50,301 bases of DNA from Armatimonadota bacterium. Lineage in GTDB: Bacteria; Armatimonadota; Fimbriimonadia; Fimbriimonadales; GBS-DC. The notes under the pieces were generated by a model. The model made no database searches. It saw only the letters and a program-made list of their open reading frames with translations, and was not told the DNA's origin. The stretch spans positions 1-50,301 of the forward strand of contig JAIMAN010000015.1 in assembly GCA_023511915.1 (NCBI GenBank), read 5' to 3'. The position numbers and the translations under genes are program-made. Positions 16,323 to 23,897 of the stretch are shown here, piece after piece; the stretch's first letter is position 1; every line of letters starts with the position of its first letter.

Positions 16323-17065
16323 CGCTGCGTCGTCTTCAGTTTACCCCACATGAAGTCGCGCAGCGCATAGGGCAGGTCGGTGCCGATGAGATCGACGCCA
16401 GTGTCCCAGAGGGCGTCCCACACGGGCGGGATGTCGGGCGCGCCCCAGAAGCGGAGTTTGTAGCCTTTCGCGTGGGCACGGCGCAGGATCTGTTGCAGTT
16501 GCTCGCGTTCGGCGTCGGGGAACGCGCCTCGCCCGTTCCAGCGGAACAGGCGCGTCCAACTGTCGCTGACCCACGGGATTAGCGTCGGGGGCGCGTCGCT
16601 GTCCAAGTCGGGCAGGCGTCCGTCGTAGCCGACGAAGCGCACCCGCTCGCGCCCCAGCCGCTCCAGCGGTATGCGGTTGCCCGACAGCACCGCCGTCACC
16701 GCGCGGGGATAGGCGCGTGCGCCCTCGTAGCGGGTCAGCAGGTCGTCGTAGCGGGCGAGGGTCTTGTGCAGCGCGTCGTAGGTCGGTTGCGCGTCGCTTT
16801 TGACATCAATCAGCAGGTAGAAATGGGGCGCGTCGGGGTAGATGCGCCCGCGAAACTGGCGCGCGCGCTCGCGCAGGGGCGCAAGGTACAGCACCTCCAG
16901 CGTGCGTTCGGGACGCAACTCAGGCGGGTCGTGCCCCACCAGCAGTTGGTCGCCCACCCGAAAGATGTCCGCCTCCACACTGCAGAAGCCGCACTCCAGC
17001 GCGTCCTGCAGGGGGCGCTTGCGCCAGTAGTCGTTGTGCGAATGCGCGCGGGGTAGGGGCGTCAT
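16319..17065 (-). CDS. GDPD/AIM6-like phosphodiester phosphodiesterase
   Basis: The 248 residues form a PI-PLC-like TIM barrel. The first strand carries AHSHNDY (7-13), with the catalytic His typical of AIM6-like enzymes. SVEADIF supplies the metal-binding Glu and Asp, LLVGHDPPEL the second His, and FYLLIDVKSD a further acidic strand. The C-terminal RFWGAPD and LIGTDLP segments match the family. There is no signal peptide, so it is predicted cytosolic. It overlaps the preceding lipoprotein gene and glnB by 4 bases each, which implies coupled expression. The substrate (glycerophosphodiester or other) is unknown. Confidence 0.82.
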   Translation of the reverse strand: MTPLPRAHSHNDYWRKRPLQDALECGFCSVEADIFRVGDQLLVGHDPPELRPERTLEVLYLAPLRERARQFRGRIYPDAPHFYLLIDVKSDAQPTYDALHKTLARYDDLLTRYEGARAYPRAVTAVLSGNRIPLERLGRERVRFVGYDGRLPDLDSDAPPTLIPWVSDSWTRLFRWNGRGAFPDAEREQLQQILRRAHAKGYKLRFWGAPDIPPVWDALWDTGVDLIGTDLPYALRDFMWGKLKTTQR

Positions 17066-17838
17066 GACGAGTCCGCGTCGGGGTCTGGGGGCGCATCGTC
17101 GGCGTTCTCGGCGTCGTCGGGCGGTTTGGGCGGTGGGGCGGCGGGCGCGGCGCGCAGGATATGCACGCGCACTTTGCGCCTACCGAACTGTATCGCCTGC
17201 TGGCGCGTCGCGTAGCAGAGGTCGATCTTATGCCCGCGAATGGCGCGCCCCGTGTCGGCGGCGATTGCCATCCCGTAGCCTTCGATGTATAGCACTGTGC
17301 CCAGCGGGATCACGCGCGGGTCTACTGCGACCAGCCCGTAGCCTGCGGGCAGCCCTGTGGCGGTGCGTCCACTGCCTGTGCCGCCGCCGCTGCGGTGCGG
17401 GGTGTACGCGCTGGCGTGCATGGTAAGCACCTTCGCCGTGCGGAACGCACCGCTCCTGCCGACTGCGCCACGCGAGGCGATGTGCCCATGCACGCCGATT
17501 TCGTAGATGCGCGGCTGTGGCGGCTCCAGCACCTCCTCGCGCACCTTGACGCGCCGTACCTCTTTGCCGTTGCGGTAATACACGCGCCAGATGACGAGGC
17601 TCTCGCCGGGTCTGCCTTGCGCTTTCAGCACCCGATGGCGCGGGGGCAGGCGACGGTTCACCTCGAACAGGGTGGGCGGCGGCGTCTGCACGCGCGCCTC
17701 TACCGCTTTGGTCGTCGCGCCTTTCGAAGCCTGGCGTGGCGCCTTGGCGCAGCCCAGCGCACACAGCATCGCCACGCCCATAACCGCCAGCAGCCCGCGC
17801 CCAATTCCAACCCGAATAGCGTTGCTTCGCTGATGCAT
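17062..17838 (-). CDS. G5/3D-domain lipoprotein (cell-wall lytic transglycosylase-like)
   Basis: The 258-residue protein has a lipobox LCALGC with Cys30. A G5-like segment (about 78-115, GRPGESLVIWRVYYRNGKEV) follows, and then a 3D domain (about 138-228) with ASAYTP, GGTGSGRTATG, VAVDPRVIPLGTVLYI and ADTGRAIRG, where the three conserved Asp sit. The tail is Pro/Asp-rich. This order matches YabE/Rpf-like and YocH-type wall enzymes, with the 3D fold related to MltA. The start is fixed by AAAGGAGG 5 bases upstream. It is the first gene of an operon with GDPD, glnB and Uma2. Confidence 0.85.
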   Translation of the reverse strand: MHQRSNAIRVGIGRGLLAVMGVAMLCALGCAKAPRQASKGATTKAVEARVQTPPPTLFEVNRRLPPRHRVLKAQGRPGESLVIWRVYYRNGKEVRRVKVREEVLEPPQPRIYEIGVHGHIASRGAVGRSGAFRTAKVLTMHASAYTPHRSGGGTGSGRTATGLPAGYGLVAVDPRVIPLGTVLYIEGYGMAIAADTGRAIRGHKIDLCYATRQQAIQFGRRKVRVHILRAAPAAPPPKPPDDAENADDAPPDPDADSS

Positions 17839-17957
17839 TTTGCCTCCTTTGGTGTTTCACTGTGCGCCCACATCCGATGCAGGCGCAAACGCGCACGGTC
17901 GGCGACAGTTGCTATCGTGCATTTGCTATCGGTAGCGTACCCTGTGCGTATCATAGG

Positions 17958-17963
17958 AGTATA
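17958..17963 (-). promoter_or_regulatory. Probable -10 box of the 3D-lipoprotein operon
   Basis: GGG then TATACT on the minus strand, about 120 bases upstream of the ATG at 17838. A second, weaker candidate (TACGCT near 17934-17939) lies downstream. Unlike many neighbours, this unit would have a real leader of about 110 bases and it uses a Shine-Dalgarno site. Confidence 0.4.
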
Positions 17964-18008
17964 CCCGATGAGGCGTCTTATGACGAGTCTGCTCCGTCTG
18001 CAGCCGCC

Positions 18009-19085
18009 TTACAGCCCCTCGGCAGGCATCGGCGCGGGCGGGGTACAGGAACTGTCTAACGCCACATGCGCCCCCGACGCCGACGAGTCGTTGAATGCCA
18101 GCATGATGTCCAGCACATGGTACGCCAGTTGCCCGTTCAGGCGGTTCGGGCGACCCTCGTGGATGGCGCGGATCATCTCCGCCAGCCCCAAACCGCGGTA
18201 CTGTTCGGCGTAGGGGTGCGTGAGGGGCATCTCGCGCCACTCCGACTCGCCCGCCCTGCGCAGCAGCACGGGACCACCAAAACCGTTCGGGTCAGGCACG
18301 CCCAGCGTGCCCTCCGTGCCGTAGATTTCGATGCACGGCAGCCGATGCGCCCACACATCGAACGACATGATGACCGTCGCCAGCGCGCCGTTTTCGAACT
18401 CGATCGCGCCCGTGATGTGCGTGGGCGTCTCGACGGTGATGGTCTGCCCGCGCTTGGGTTCGCTGGTGATGGTGCGCACAGGGCGCGTGATGCGGCTAAT
18501 GCCCGCCACCCGCCGCGCCACGCCCAGCAGGGTAACGAGCGTGGTGATGTAGTAGGGACCCATATCGAGCATCGGTCCGCCGCCGACTTGGTAGAAAAAC
18601 TCTGGGTTGGGGTGCCAGCGTTCGTGTCCGGGGCTAAGCATGAACGCGCTTGCGCCGACGGGTTCGCCAATCGCGCCCTCGCGGATAAGGTGCAGGCAGG
18701 TCTGGATGCCCGCGCCCAGCACCGTGTCGGGCGCGCAGCCGATGTATCGCCCGCGCTGCTGCGCCAGTTCCAGCACTTCGCGCGCCTCCTCGCGGTTGAC
18801 GCCGAACGGCTTCTCGCAGTAGACATGCTTGCCCGCCTGCAACGCGGCTTTGTTGATCGGCGCGTGCGCTTTCGGGGGCGTCAGGTTCAGCACGACCTCG
18901 ATGTCGGGATGCTGCAGCAGCGCGTCCACCGCCAGCGCTTGCGGAACGCCGAACTGCGCTGCGCGTTCCTGCGCCAACTCGGGTAGCGCGTCGGCGACCG
19001 CGACCACCTCGATCTCTGGAAACCCTTGCGCCACCCGCAAATACACGGGGCTGATGTTCCCGCAACCGACGATTCCGACCTTCAT
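18009..19085 (-). CDS. Gfo/Idh/MocA family oxidoreductase
   Basis: The 358-residue protein is an NAD(P)-dependent sugar or cyclitol dehydrogenase. The Rossmann motif GIVGCGNISP is at 4-13 and the family signature EKPFG at 91-95, whose Lys acts in catalysis. The GGGPMLDMGPYYI segment supplies the C-terminal Asp/His-type substrate pocket. The start is supported by TATACT 9 bases upstream. It is a single gene, divergent from the small Cys-rich ORF. The substrate cannot be told. Confidence 0.92.
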   Translation of the reverse strand: MKVGIVGCGNISPVYLRVAQGFPEIEVVAVADALPELAQERAAQFGVPQALAVDALLQHPDIEVVLNLTPPKAHAPINKAALQAGKHVYCEKPFGVNREEAREVLELAQQRGRYIGCAPDTVLGAGIQTCLHLIREGAIGEPVGASAFMLSPGHERWHPNPEFFYQVGGGPMLDMGPYYITTLVTLLGVARRVAGISRITRPVRTITSEPKRGQTITVETPTHITGAIEFENGALATVIMSFDVWAHRLPCIEIYGTEGTLGVPDPNGFGGPVLLRRAGESEWREMPLTHPYAEQYRGLGLAEMIRAIHEGRPNRLNGQLAYHVLDIMLAFNDSSASGAHVALDSSCTPPAPMPAEGL

Positions 19086-19094
19086 AGCGACCGA

Positions 19095-19100
19095 AGTATA
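19095..19100 (-). promoter_or_regulatory. -10 box of the Gfo/Idh/MocA gene, leaderless type
   Basis: GGGG then TATACT with 9 bases to the ATG at 19085. Confidence 0.5.
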
Positions 19101-19123
19101 CCCCTGCTGCGTCCGCAGTGTGC

Positions 19124-19151
19124 TTGACTCAGTAGACTGATTGGGTATAAT
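19124..19151 (+). promoter_or_regulatory. Near-consensus promoter of the small Cys-rich gene
   Basis: TTGACT (19124-19129), 16-base spacer ending in GGG, then a perfect TATAAT (19146-19151). The GTG at 19158 follows after 6 bases. It is the best -35/-10 pair I found in the window. Confidence 0.6.
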
Positions 19152-19157
19152 AGGGGC

Positions 19158-19319
19158 GTGCGCGGCTGGCAGATTCTGCTACTGATCGCGGTTGTGCTGG
19201 GTCAGACGCCTACTGTGGGTTGGCGTGAGGCGTTTTCCCGTCCGCGTTGCGATGTGGCGGTATGCAAGTGTCGCGACTGTGCGGGGCGGTACGACCCTAC
19301 CCGCATCGAGAACCGTTAA
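19158..19319 (+). CDS. Small secreted or membrane-anchored Cys-rich protein candidate, 53 aa
   Basis: The frame starts with GTG 6 bases after a TATAAT box and ends with TAA at 19317-19319. The 53-residue product has a positively charged start (MRGWQ), a hydrophobic helix (residues 6-15, ILLLIAVVLG) and a GQTP cleavage-like site. A short tail then carries four Cys in the order C-x4-C-x-C-x2-C (near residues 34-42). I recognise no family. Promoter quality, start placement and signal-like organisation argue for a real gene; its length and lack of known homologue argue caution. A strong hairpin follows (19323-19355). Confidence 0.5.
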   Translation: MRGWQILLLIAVVLGQTPTVGWREAFSRPRCDVAVCKCRDCAGRYDPTRIENR

Positions 19320-19355
19320 AAACGCGCGGGGCGGACAGCGGTGTCCGCCCTCGCG
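19318..19355 (-). terminator. Intrinsic terminator of the PEP-CTERM gene
   Basis: On the minus strand GCGCG-A-GGGCGGACA pairs with TGTCCGCCC-CGCGC across a CCGC loop (14 pairs with one bulged base), followed by GTTTTT. It starts 23 bases past the stop at 19378. The same hairpin lies right after the plus-strand small gene but has no T-run in that direction. Confidence 0.75.
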
Positions 19356-19377
19356 CCGTTTCGGACTAAGGGCGCGT

Positions 19378-20105
19378 TTATCGCCGACGGCGACGCAGCC
19401 CCGCAACGCCCGCCAGACCAACGCCCAGCGCCAACAGCGACGCAGGCTCAGGGACATAGACTGCATACAGCCCCTGCCCCTGACTGAACACCAGCACTTC
19501 GTTGTTCGGGTTGGCAGGCTGCAGATCGATGATGCTGTTGCCGTTGTTCTGGTACAGTTGGCTCACACCCGCGAAGATAGGGTGCGGGCTGTTGATGGGG
19601 ATATTGCCACCGATGCCGTTGTAGGAGGGCGCGAAACTCAACCCGAAGGCGTTCAGGAACGGGTTCCAGAAGCCCGCCTCGTTCACTGCGCCGCCTACAC
19701 CTGTACCCGCCGCCAGATAGACATTCCCGCCGTTCTGCACATACTGGATGAGGTCGGCAATCACGATGTTCGTGTAGTAGCCGCCCAGAAAGATGGCGTC
19801 GTAGTTTTGCATCAGCGACAGGTTCAGCGTGCCCGCCGTCGAGACCGTCCAAGTGTGCCCAGCATTTGCCATGGTGTTGGCAAGCTGCGCTCCATATAGT
19901 CCGAAGTTGTTGGTGTAAGCGAGGAAGTTGCCCGACCCGCCGCCTGTGAACCAGTTGGCGACATTCCGAGCAAACCTGTCGGCGTCAGGGGCGAACGAGT
20001 AGCCAGCGTTGCTGAGCGTCCACTCGTCATTATTGACGACGATTTTGCCTTGAGCGAACATACTTGCTATCAGCAAGTTCCGAATGCTAAGCCAATTAAT
20101 CGCAT
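19378..20105 (-). CDS. PEP-CTERM anchored protein, frameshifted in its signal peptide
   Basis: The C terminus has the textbook sorting signal: VPEPAS, a hydrophobic helix (LLALGVGLAGVAGL) and a poly-Arg end, recognised by exosortase. The body (about 210 residues) contains DAIFLGGYY, LIQYVQNGGNVYLAAGTG and GVSQLYQNNG segments, a ThuA/GATase-like layout. The in-frame N terminus lacks a proper signal peptide. However, an ATG at 20105, 6 bases after AAGGAA, reads MRLIGLAFGT before a stop, and the other frame resumes with LLIASMFAQGK. Joined across one base near 20075-20080, these make a perfect signal peptide. So one base seems to have been lost, in the cell or in the read. No exosortase gene is in the window. 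Confidence 0.7.
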
Positions 20106-20205
20106 AGTGTCTTCCTTTGCGCATAGGCGCCTGTACGGGCACAGCAACTTTTGCGCCAAACAGACTTGTGGGGCGCTTCGGCGTCAGTTGACAGAGCGTT
20201 ACTGT

Positions 20206-20427
20206 TCATGTAGCGAGCAGCGGGTGGAGCGTCAGTTCAAGTGGCGGTACTTGCAGGTGGCAGTTGACCTGTTGACGGGTCAGGTGTGGTGGCGTGAGCG
20301 GATGCGCACGGCGGACGCGGTGGCGGCGTTGTCGGCGTGGCGGGCTTGCCGTGCGATTAACGAACTATGGTGCGGCGATTGGTATTACGCAGAGCGATCG
20401 CGCCTTCAAGCGGGCGAGCCGTGCGTA
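20206..20427 (+). pseudogene. Relic of an IS630-like DDE transposase
   Basis: The plus-strand frame reads VERQFKWRYLQVAVDLLTG, then QVWWRERMRTADAVAALSAW. This matches the order of the DDE core strand of IS630-family transposases (a K/W-W-Y-L pair, a V-D-x-x-T-G strand with the catalytic Asp, W/F, and a helix M-x-x-x-x-x-AFLxxL). The rest of the enzyme is missing or scrambled, and no Met with a ribosome site precedes it. It lies between the PEP-CTERM gene and the protease gene. The match is judged by eye only. Confidence 0.4.
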
Positions 20428-20433
20428 GAATGT

Positions 20434-20469
20434 GCTCCCACCCTCCCCCTTGAAGAGGCGGGTGGGAGC
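20434..20469. repeat. Perfect 10-bp inverted repeat
   Basis: GCTCCCACCC (20434-20443) pairs with GGGTGGGAGC (20460-20469) across a 16-base loop. It lies 36 bases beyond the stop of the M36 protease gene, so it may end that transcript, but there is no T-run on either side. It could also be an end of the adjacent transposon relic. Confidence 0.5.
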
Positions 20470-20504
20470 GAGGGTACTGCAGGGCGCGTCTACAGCCACT
20501 CCTA

Positions 20505-23063
20505 TCAGGGACACACAATCCGCCGCACGACGAAGTGGTCTACTCCTGCCTCCACGATGGAGTCGTTGGGGTTGTCGCTGGTTCCGAAGCGCACGCGCAC
20601 CTGCGCCGTCGGCGTGACATAGTCGCCCACGCGGAAACTGCGCGGGACCCAGCGGTTCTCCGCGCCCGTGAAGTTGACCGTCTCCACGCGCACCCAGGTG
20701 GCTCCGTTGTCGTTGGAGACCTCCACCCAGAAGGCGTCGTTGAGCGTCGTGCCGTTGTAGAACCAGCGCGAGTATTCGATGATGGCGTCGCTGCCCGCAA
20801 GGTTAATCACGGGCGAGGTGAGGTAGGTCGGTCCGCCGTCCACATCCGCCTCGCCGACGGAGCCGTTCACGCTGCCCTGCCCTGTGAAGTAGCATCGGCT
20901 GCCCGCGTCAGGCGAGTCGGCGTTCGGGTTCGCAGGCTGCCCGTTCTGACTTGTGCCGCGCGGGATGTCGCGCGCCCATGCGCCCGCCGTTAGCGACGAG
21001 TCGTTCTGCACACTCCAGCCGAGATTCGTCTCGAAGGTGTCCTCAAGGGTGACCGCCAGACCAATCGCCGCCAGCACGCTGATCGGCGCGTTCGCTCCGT
21101 TGCGGGGGTAGAAGCTCGCGCGTCCCTGCGTGTCGCGCGCCTCGAGGTAGTATTCGACGCTGCTGCCGCACGCGGGCACGGGAACCGCCGTTATCGCGCC
21201 GTTCGTGCCGAAGCGGTTCATGCGCACGGTCTGCCACGCGCCGCGATTGACCCGATAGTGCAGGAATACGGCGTTCATGTCGCGCTGCCCTGCGAGGTCG
21301 TTGATGCGCACGACGAAGCGCATCAGCGGCAGGGCGAAACTGCCAGGCACAGGCGGACTGACAAACCCGCTCGGCAGCGACACGGGTTCAATCTGCACCC
21401 AGTCGATCTGCGGCGCGGGTAGGTTGTGCCGCGCGAATCCCGTCGCTATCTGTTGGTAGTGCGGCGTGCCGTTGTAGATGTTGCCGTCATTGTCGTCCAG
21501 CGTCAGCACATCGATGGTAATCTGCGGCGAGATGCCCGTCGGGCGCAGCAGGATGCTGTTCAGGTACCACTCGCGCACGCGCTCCAGCGCGTATTGTGGG
21601 TTGCTCGCGTAGCGGTTGCGCATCTCCAGCCAAGTCTGCCAGAACGCGCCGCTAATCACTTGCCCGCAGAAATGCACCCCGCCCGAACATGGATGCAGGC
21701 GGTTGTTCACCGCGTTGCGGATACAGCCTGTGCCAACGCCTTGAAACTCGATGCCCAAGCAGGGGTCTACTGTCAGGAACGCCGCCGTCACATCCGCGAT
21801 GCCCTCATGGTAGTCGCCGCTGGCGTTGGGGTGTCCCATGTGAATGATAAAGTGCCCGTATTCGTGGTACACCACCGTCGAGTAGCAGGTGTTCACGCAG
21901 CCGCCGCCCGCACGGTAGAAATTAATCGTGCGGTTACTGTAGTAAGCGTTGCAGGTGTTGTTGATGTTCACATTACACGGGATTTGGATGTCCACACCGG
22001 GGTAGTTGGGGTTGATGGATTTGACGAAATCGTACACCAGTTGCGTGTGGATCAGCCCGTTAATCTGCGCCGTGTTGAGTTCGTTGGGCGTGCTGTTGAA
22101 CAGGAAGTCGACGAATGCGGGCGGGTTCACGGTCTGTTCCAGCACGAGCGTGCTGCCCGCTTGGTTGCTCACGCGCACGCCCGTGCCGATGAGTTCCGCG
22201 CGCACGGTCGCGCTGCCCGAGCCGCTAAACGGCAGGGTGAACCTGCCGTCAATGCCGCTGAAGATGCTGTTGCCGCCGACCACGCTCACGCGCAGTTTGG
22301 GAATGGTGCGCAGTTGGGGCGGGTTCGCGCTGGAGTCGGGGCGCAAGCCGGGCGTTGCGTAGCCGCGCGTCTGACCCGTGATGTCGGCGTAGTAGACCTC
22401 GGAGCGCCACTCCAGCAGTTCGCCCGTGTGCGCGTCCACAAACACGCGATACCGTTCGGGTTTTTCCAGCGAATGGCGGTCTACCGAGAACGCCCACGCG
22501 AGATGGGTCTGCTCTTCGGCAAGGTAGATGACCAGTTCGGGCTTGGTATCGGCGTGCAGGTCGGGACGCAGTTTCTGGGCGATTTGGATGGCGTCGTCGG
22601 CGTCCAGTTTCGGCGTCGTGTTGACAGGCGCGACGAAGCGCACCGCGCTGCTGGCAAGCACGAGCGGGTACCCCTCCACCTCGCGCACCAGCAAGGTCAA
22701 CTCGCCTTTGTCGACGGGGATGCCGTCCACCACCTGTTGGAAGTAGACGGCAGTGAACTTGCCGCGCATCACATCTTGGATGCCGTTCAGCACAAGCGCG
22801 CTCGCGCCAGGCGCGAACAGGTCGGCGTAGCGGTTCACGAACGCCTGCGCCGCGTCGATGGCGGAGCCGCCGTAGCCGAACGGCTTGCCCCATACACGGC
22901 GCACCTGGTCGCCCTCGGTGTAGACCAGCACGCCCGGATGCTCGCGCTGGAGTTGTCGCGTCAATTCGGCTTGCACTTGTAGCGCGTCAGGGGATTGCGC
23001 CTGCGCCAGAGCAAGCGTGCCTGCCACAAACAATAGTCCTAAAAACCCATAAGTAGAACGCAT
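20505..23063 (-). CDS. Secreted M36 (fungalysin)-like zinc metalloprotease
   Basis: The 852-residue protein starts with a signal peptide (MRSTYGFLGLLFVAGTLALAQAQ). A fungalysin/thermolysin propeptide region follows (about 40-215, with YADLFAPGA, VYFQQVVDGIPVDKGELTLLV and AHTGELLEW). The catalytic part has HEYGH (400-404), with two zinc His and the general-base Glu, and HEGIADV at 419-425, whose Glu420 is the likely third ligand. Paired Cys throughout suggest disulphides. An Ig-like region (about 550-640) and a C-terminal jelly-roll domain (about 670-850) follow. The start is fixed by TAAGGAGGT 6 bases upstream. It is divergent from rpmH. Confidence 0.88.
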   Translation of the reverse strand: MRSTYGFLGLLFVAGTLALAQAQSPDALQVQAELTRQLQREHPGVLVYTEGDQVRRVWGKPFGYGGSAIDAAQAFVNRYADLFAPGASALVLNGIQDVMRGKFTAVYFQQVVDGIPVDKGELTLLVREVEGYPLVLASSAVRFVAPVNTTPKLDADDAIQIAQKLRPDLHADTKPELVIYLAEEQTHLAWAFSVDRHSLEKPERYRVFVDAHTGELLEWRSEVYYADITGQTRGYATPGLRPDSSANPPQLRTIPKLRVSVVGGNSIFSGIDGRFTLPFSGSGSATVRAELIGTGVRVSNQAGSTLVLEQTVNPPAFVDFLFNSTPNELNTAQINGLIHTQLVYDFVKSINPNYPGVDIQIPCNVNINNTCNAYYSNRTINFYRAGGGCVNTCYSTVVYHEYGHFIIHMGHPNASGDYHEGIADVTAAFLTVDPCLGIEFQGVGTGCIRNAVNNRLHPCSGGVHFCGQVISGAFWQTWLEMRNRYASNPQYALERVREWYLNSILLRPTGISPQITIDVLTLDDNDGNIYNGTPHYQQIATGFARHNLPAPQIDWVQIEPVSLPSGFVSPPVPGSFALPLMRFVVRINDLAGQRDMNAVFLHYRVNRGAWQTVRMNRFGTNGAITAVPVPACGSSVEYYLEARDTQGRASFYPRNGANAPISVLAAIGLAVTLEDTFETNLGWSVQNDSSLTAGAWARDIPRGTSQNGQPANPNADSPDAGSRCYFTGQGSVNGSVGEADVDGGPTYLTSPVINLAGSDAIIEYSRWFYNGTTLNDAFWVEVSNDNGATWVRVETVNFTGAENRWVPRSFRVGDYVTPTAQVRVRFGTSDNPNDSIVEAGVDHFVVRRIVCP

Positions 23064-23129
23064 CGGTTGACCTCCTTAAGACAGCTATAGGTTTCGACGG
23101 CGGTTGCGCGAATCCCTCTCGCGATGGGG

Positions 23130-23150
23130 TACACTCTTGGGCGTTGGAGG
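23130..23150 (+). promoter_or_regulatory. Promoter and ribosome site of the rpmH cluster
   Basis: GGGG then TACACT (23130-23135), followed by GGAGG (23146-23150) and the ATG at 23160. This essential operon therefore has a short leader with a Shine-Dalgarno site. No DnaA-box cluster is visible between it and the protease gene. Confidence 0.5.
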
Positions 23151-23159
23151 AACGACACG

Positions 23160-23297
23160 ATGAAGCGAACCTATCAACCCAATAATCGTCATCGGCACAA
23201 GGTGCATGGGTTCCGCCGTCGGATGCGCAGCAAGGATGGGCGGAATGTGTTGAAGCGGCGTCGGCTGAAGGGGCGCTGGCGACTGACCGTCGAGTGA
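23160..23297 (+). CDS. rpmH: 50S ribosomal protein L34
   Basis: The 45-residue basic protein [18 protein letters not shown]... has the invariant L34 start and the [20 protein letters not shown] core. The length is normal. It is followed after 1 base by rnpA, the near-universal order. Confidence 0.98.
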   Translation: MKRTYQPNNRHRHKVHGFRRRMRSKDGRNVLKRRRLKGRWRLTVE

Positions 23298-23298
23298 G

Positions 23299-23637
23299 AT
23301 GCTACCGCGCGCGGGACGACTGCGCAACAAACGCGATTTTGAGCGGGTCTATCAGCAGGGGCGACGGGTGAGTATGGAATCGTTCACGATGTATGTCTAT
23401 CCGCGTGGGGACGACGCGCCGAGCCGACTGGGGTTCGTGGTCGGGCGGCGGTTTGGGATGCATGTCGCGCGCAATCGCGTCAAGCGGCGGCTGCGTGCGG
23501 TGGCGCGTGCGCTGTGGGAGCGTCTGCCGCACGGCTACGACCTCGTGTGCGTCGCCCGACCGCCCGCCGCGACCGCGCCGATGGACGCGCTCCGCGAGCA
23601 GTTCCAACGCGCCCTGCAGCAGGGAGGTGTGCAGTGA
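23299..23637 (+). CDS. rnpA: Ribonuclease P protein component
   Basis: The 112-residue basic protein assists the RNase P RNA in maturing tRNA 5' ends. It has the N-terminal [22 protein letters not shown] segment and the RNR signature ([18 protein letters not shown]). Its stop overlaps the GTG of yidD, so translation of the two is probably coupled. Confidence 0.96.
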   Translation: MLPRAGRLRNKRDFERVYQQGRRVSMESFTMYVYPRGDDAPSRLGFVVGRRFGMHVARNRVKRRLRAVARALWERLPHGYDLVCVARPPAATAPMDALREQFQRALQQGGVQ

Positions 23638-23897
23638 GCCTGATGGCGCAGCTACTGGTAGGGGCGATACGCTTGTATCAGCGCGTCTCGCGCCTGACGC
23701 CCCCCACCTGTCGCTACTACCCGACCTGCTCGCAATACACGCTGGAAGCCATTCAGCGCTACGGCGCGCTGCACGGCGTATGGCTGGGGCTGAAACGCAT
23801 CCTGCGCTGCCACCCGTTCGCGCAAGGCGGCTACGACCCCGTGCCCGACGATTTGACCCAACGAGGCAACTATCATGGCGCAACAAGAACCCATTGA
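23634..23897 (+). CDS. yidD: Membrane protein insertion efficiency factor YidD
   Basis: The 87-residue protein has the conserved core [27 protein letters not shown] and [19 protein letters not shown], with the three invariant Cys. GTG at 23634 is chosen because it overlaps the rnpA stop and stands 6 bases after GGAGG; an ATG at 23643 is possible. The 3' end overlaps yidC by 23 bases. Confidence 0.94.
   Translation: MSLMAQLLVGAIRLYQRVSRLTPPTCRYYPTCSQYTLEAIQRYGALHGVWLGLKRILRCHPFAQGGYDPVPDDLTQRGNYHGATRTH

Noticed and set aside
20050-20622. The full 190-codon plus-strand frame around the transposase relic
   Set aside because: Only about 74 codons look like transposase; the rest is antisense to the PEP-CTERM start and to the protease 3' end.
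21426-22982. A 518-codon plus-strand frame inside the M36 protease gene
   Set aside because: His/Val/Arg-rich shadow; the protease frame has a signal peptide, HEYGH and an ideal ribosome site.
23064-23159. Replication origin upstream of rpmH
   Set aside because: No copies of a TTATCCACA-like box and no AT-rich stretch were seen in this 96-base gap.
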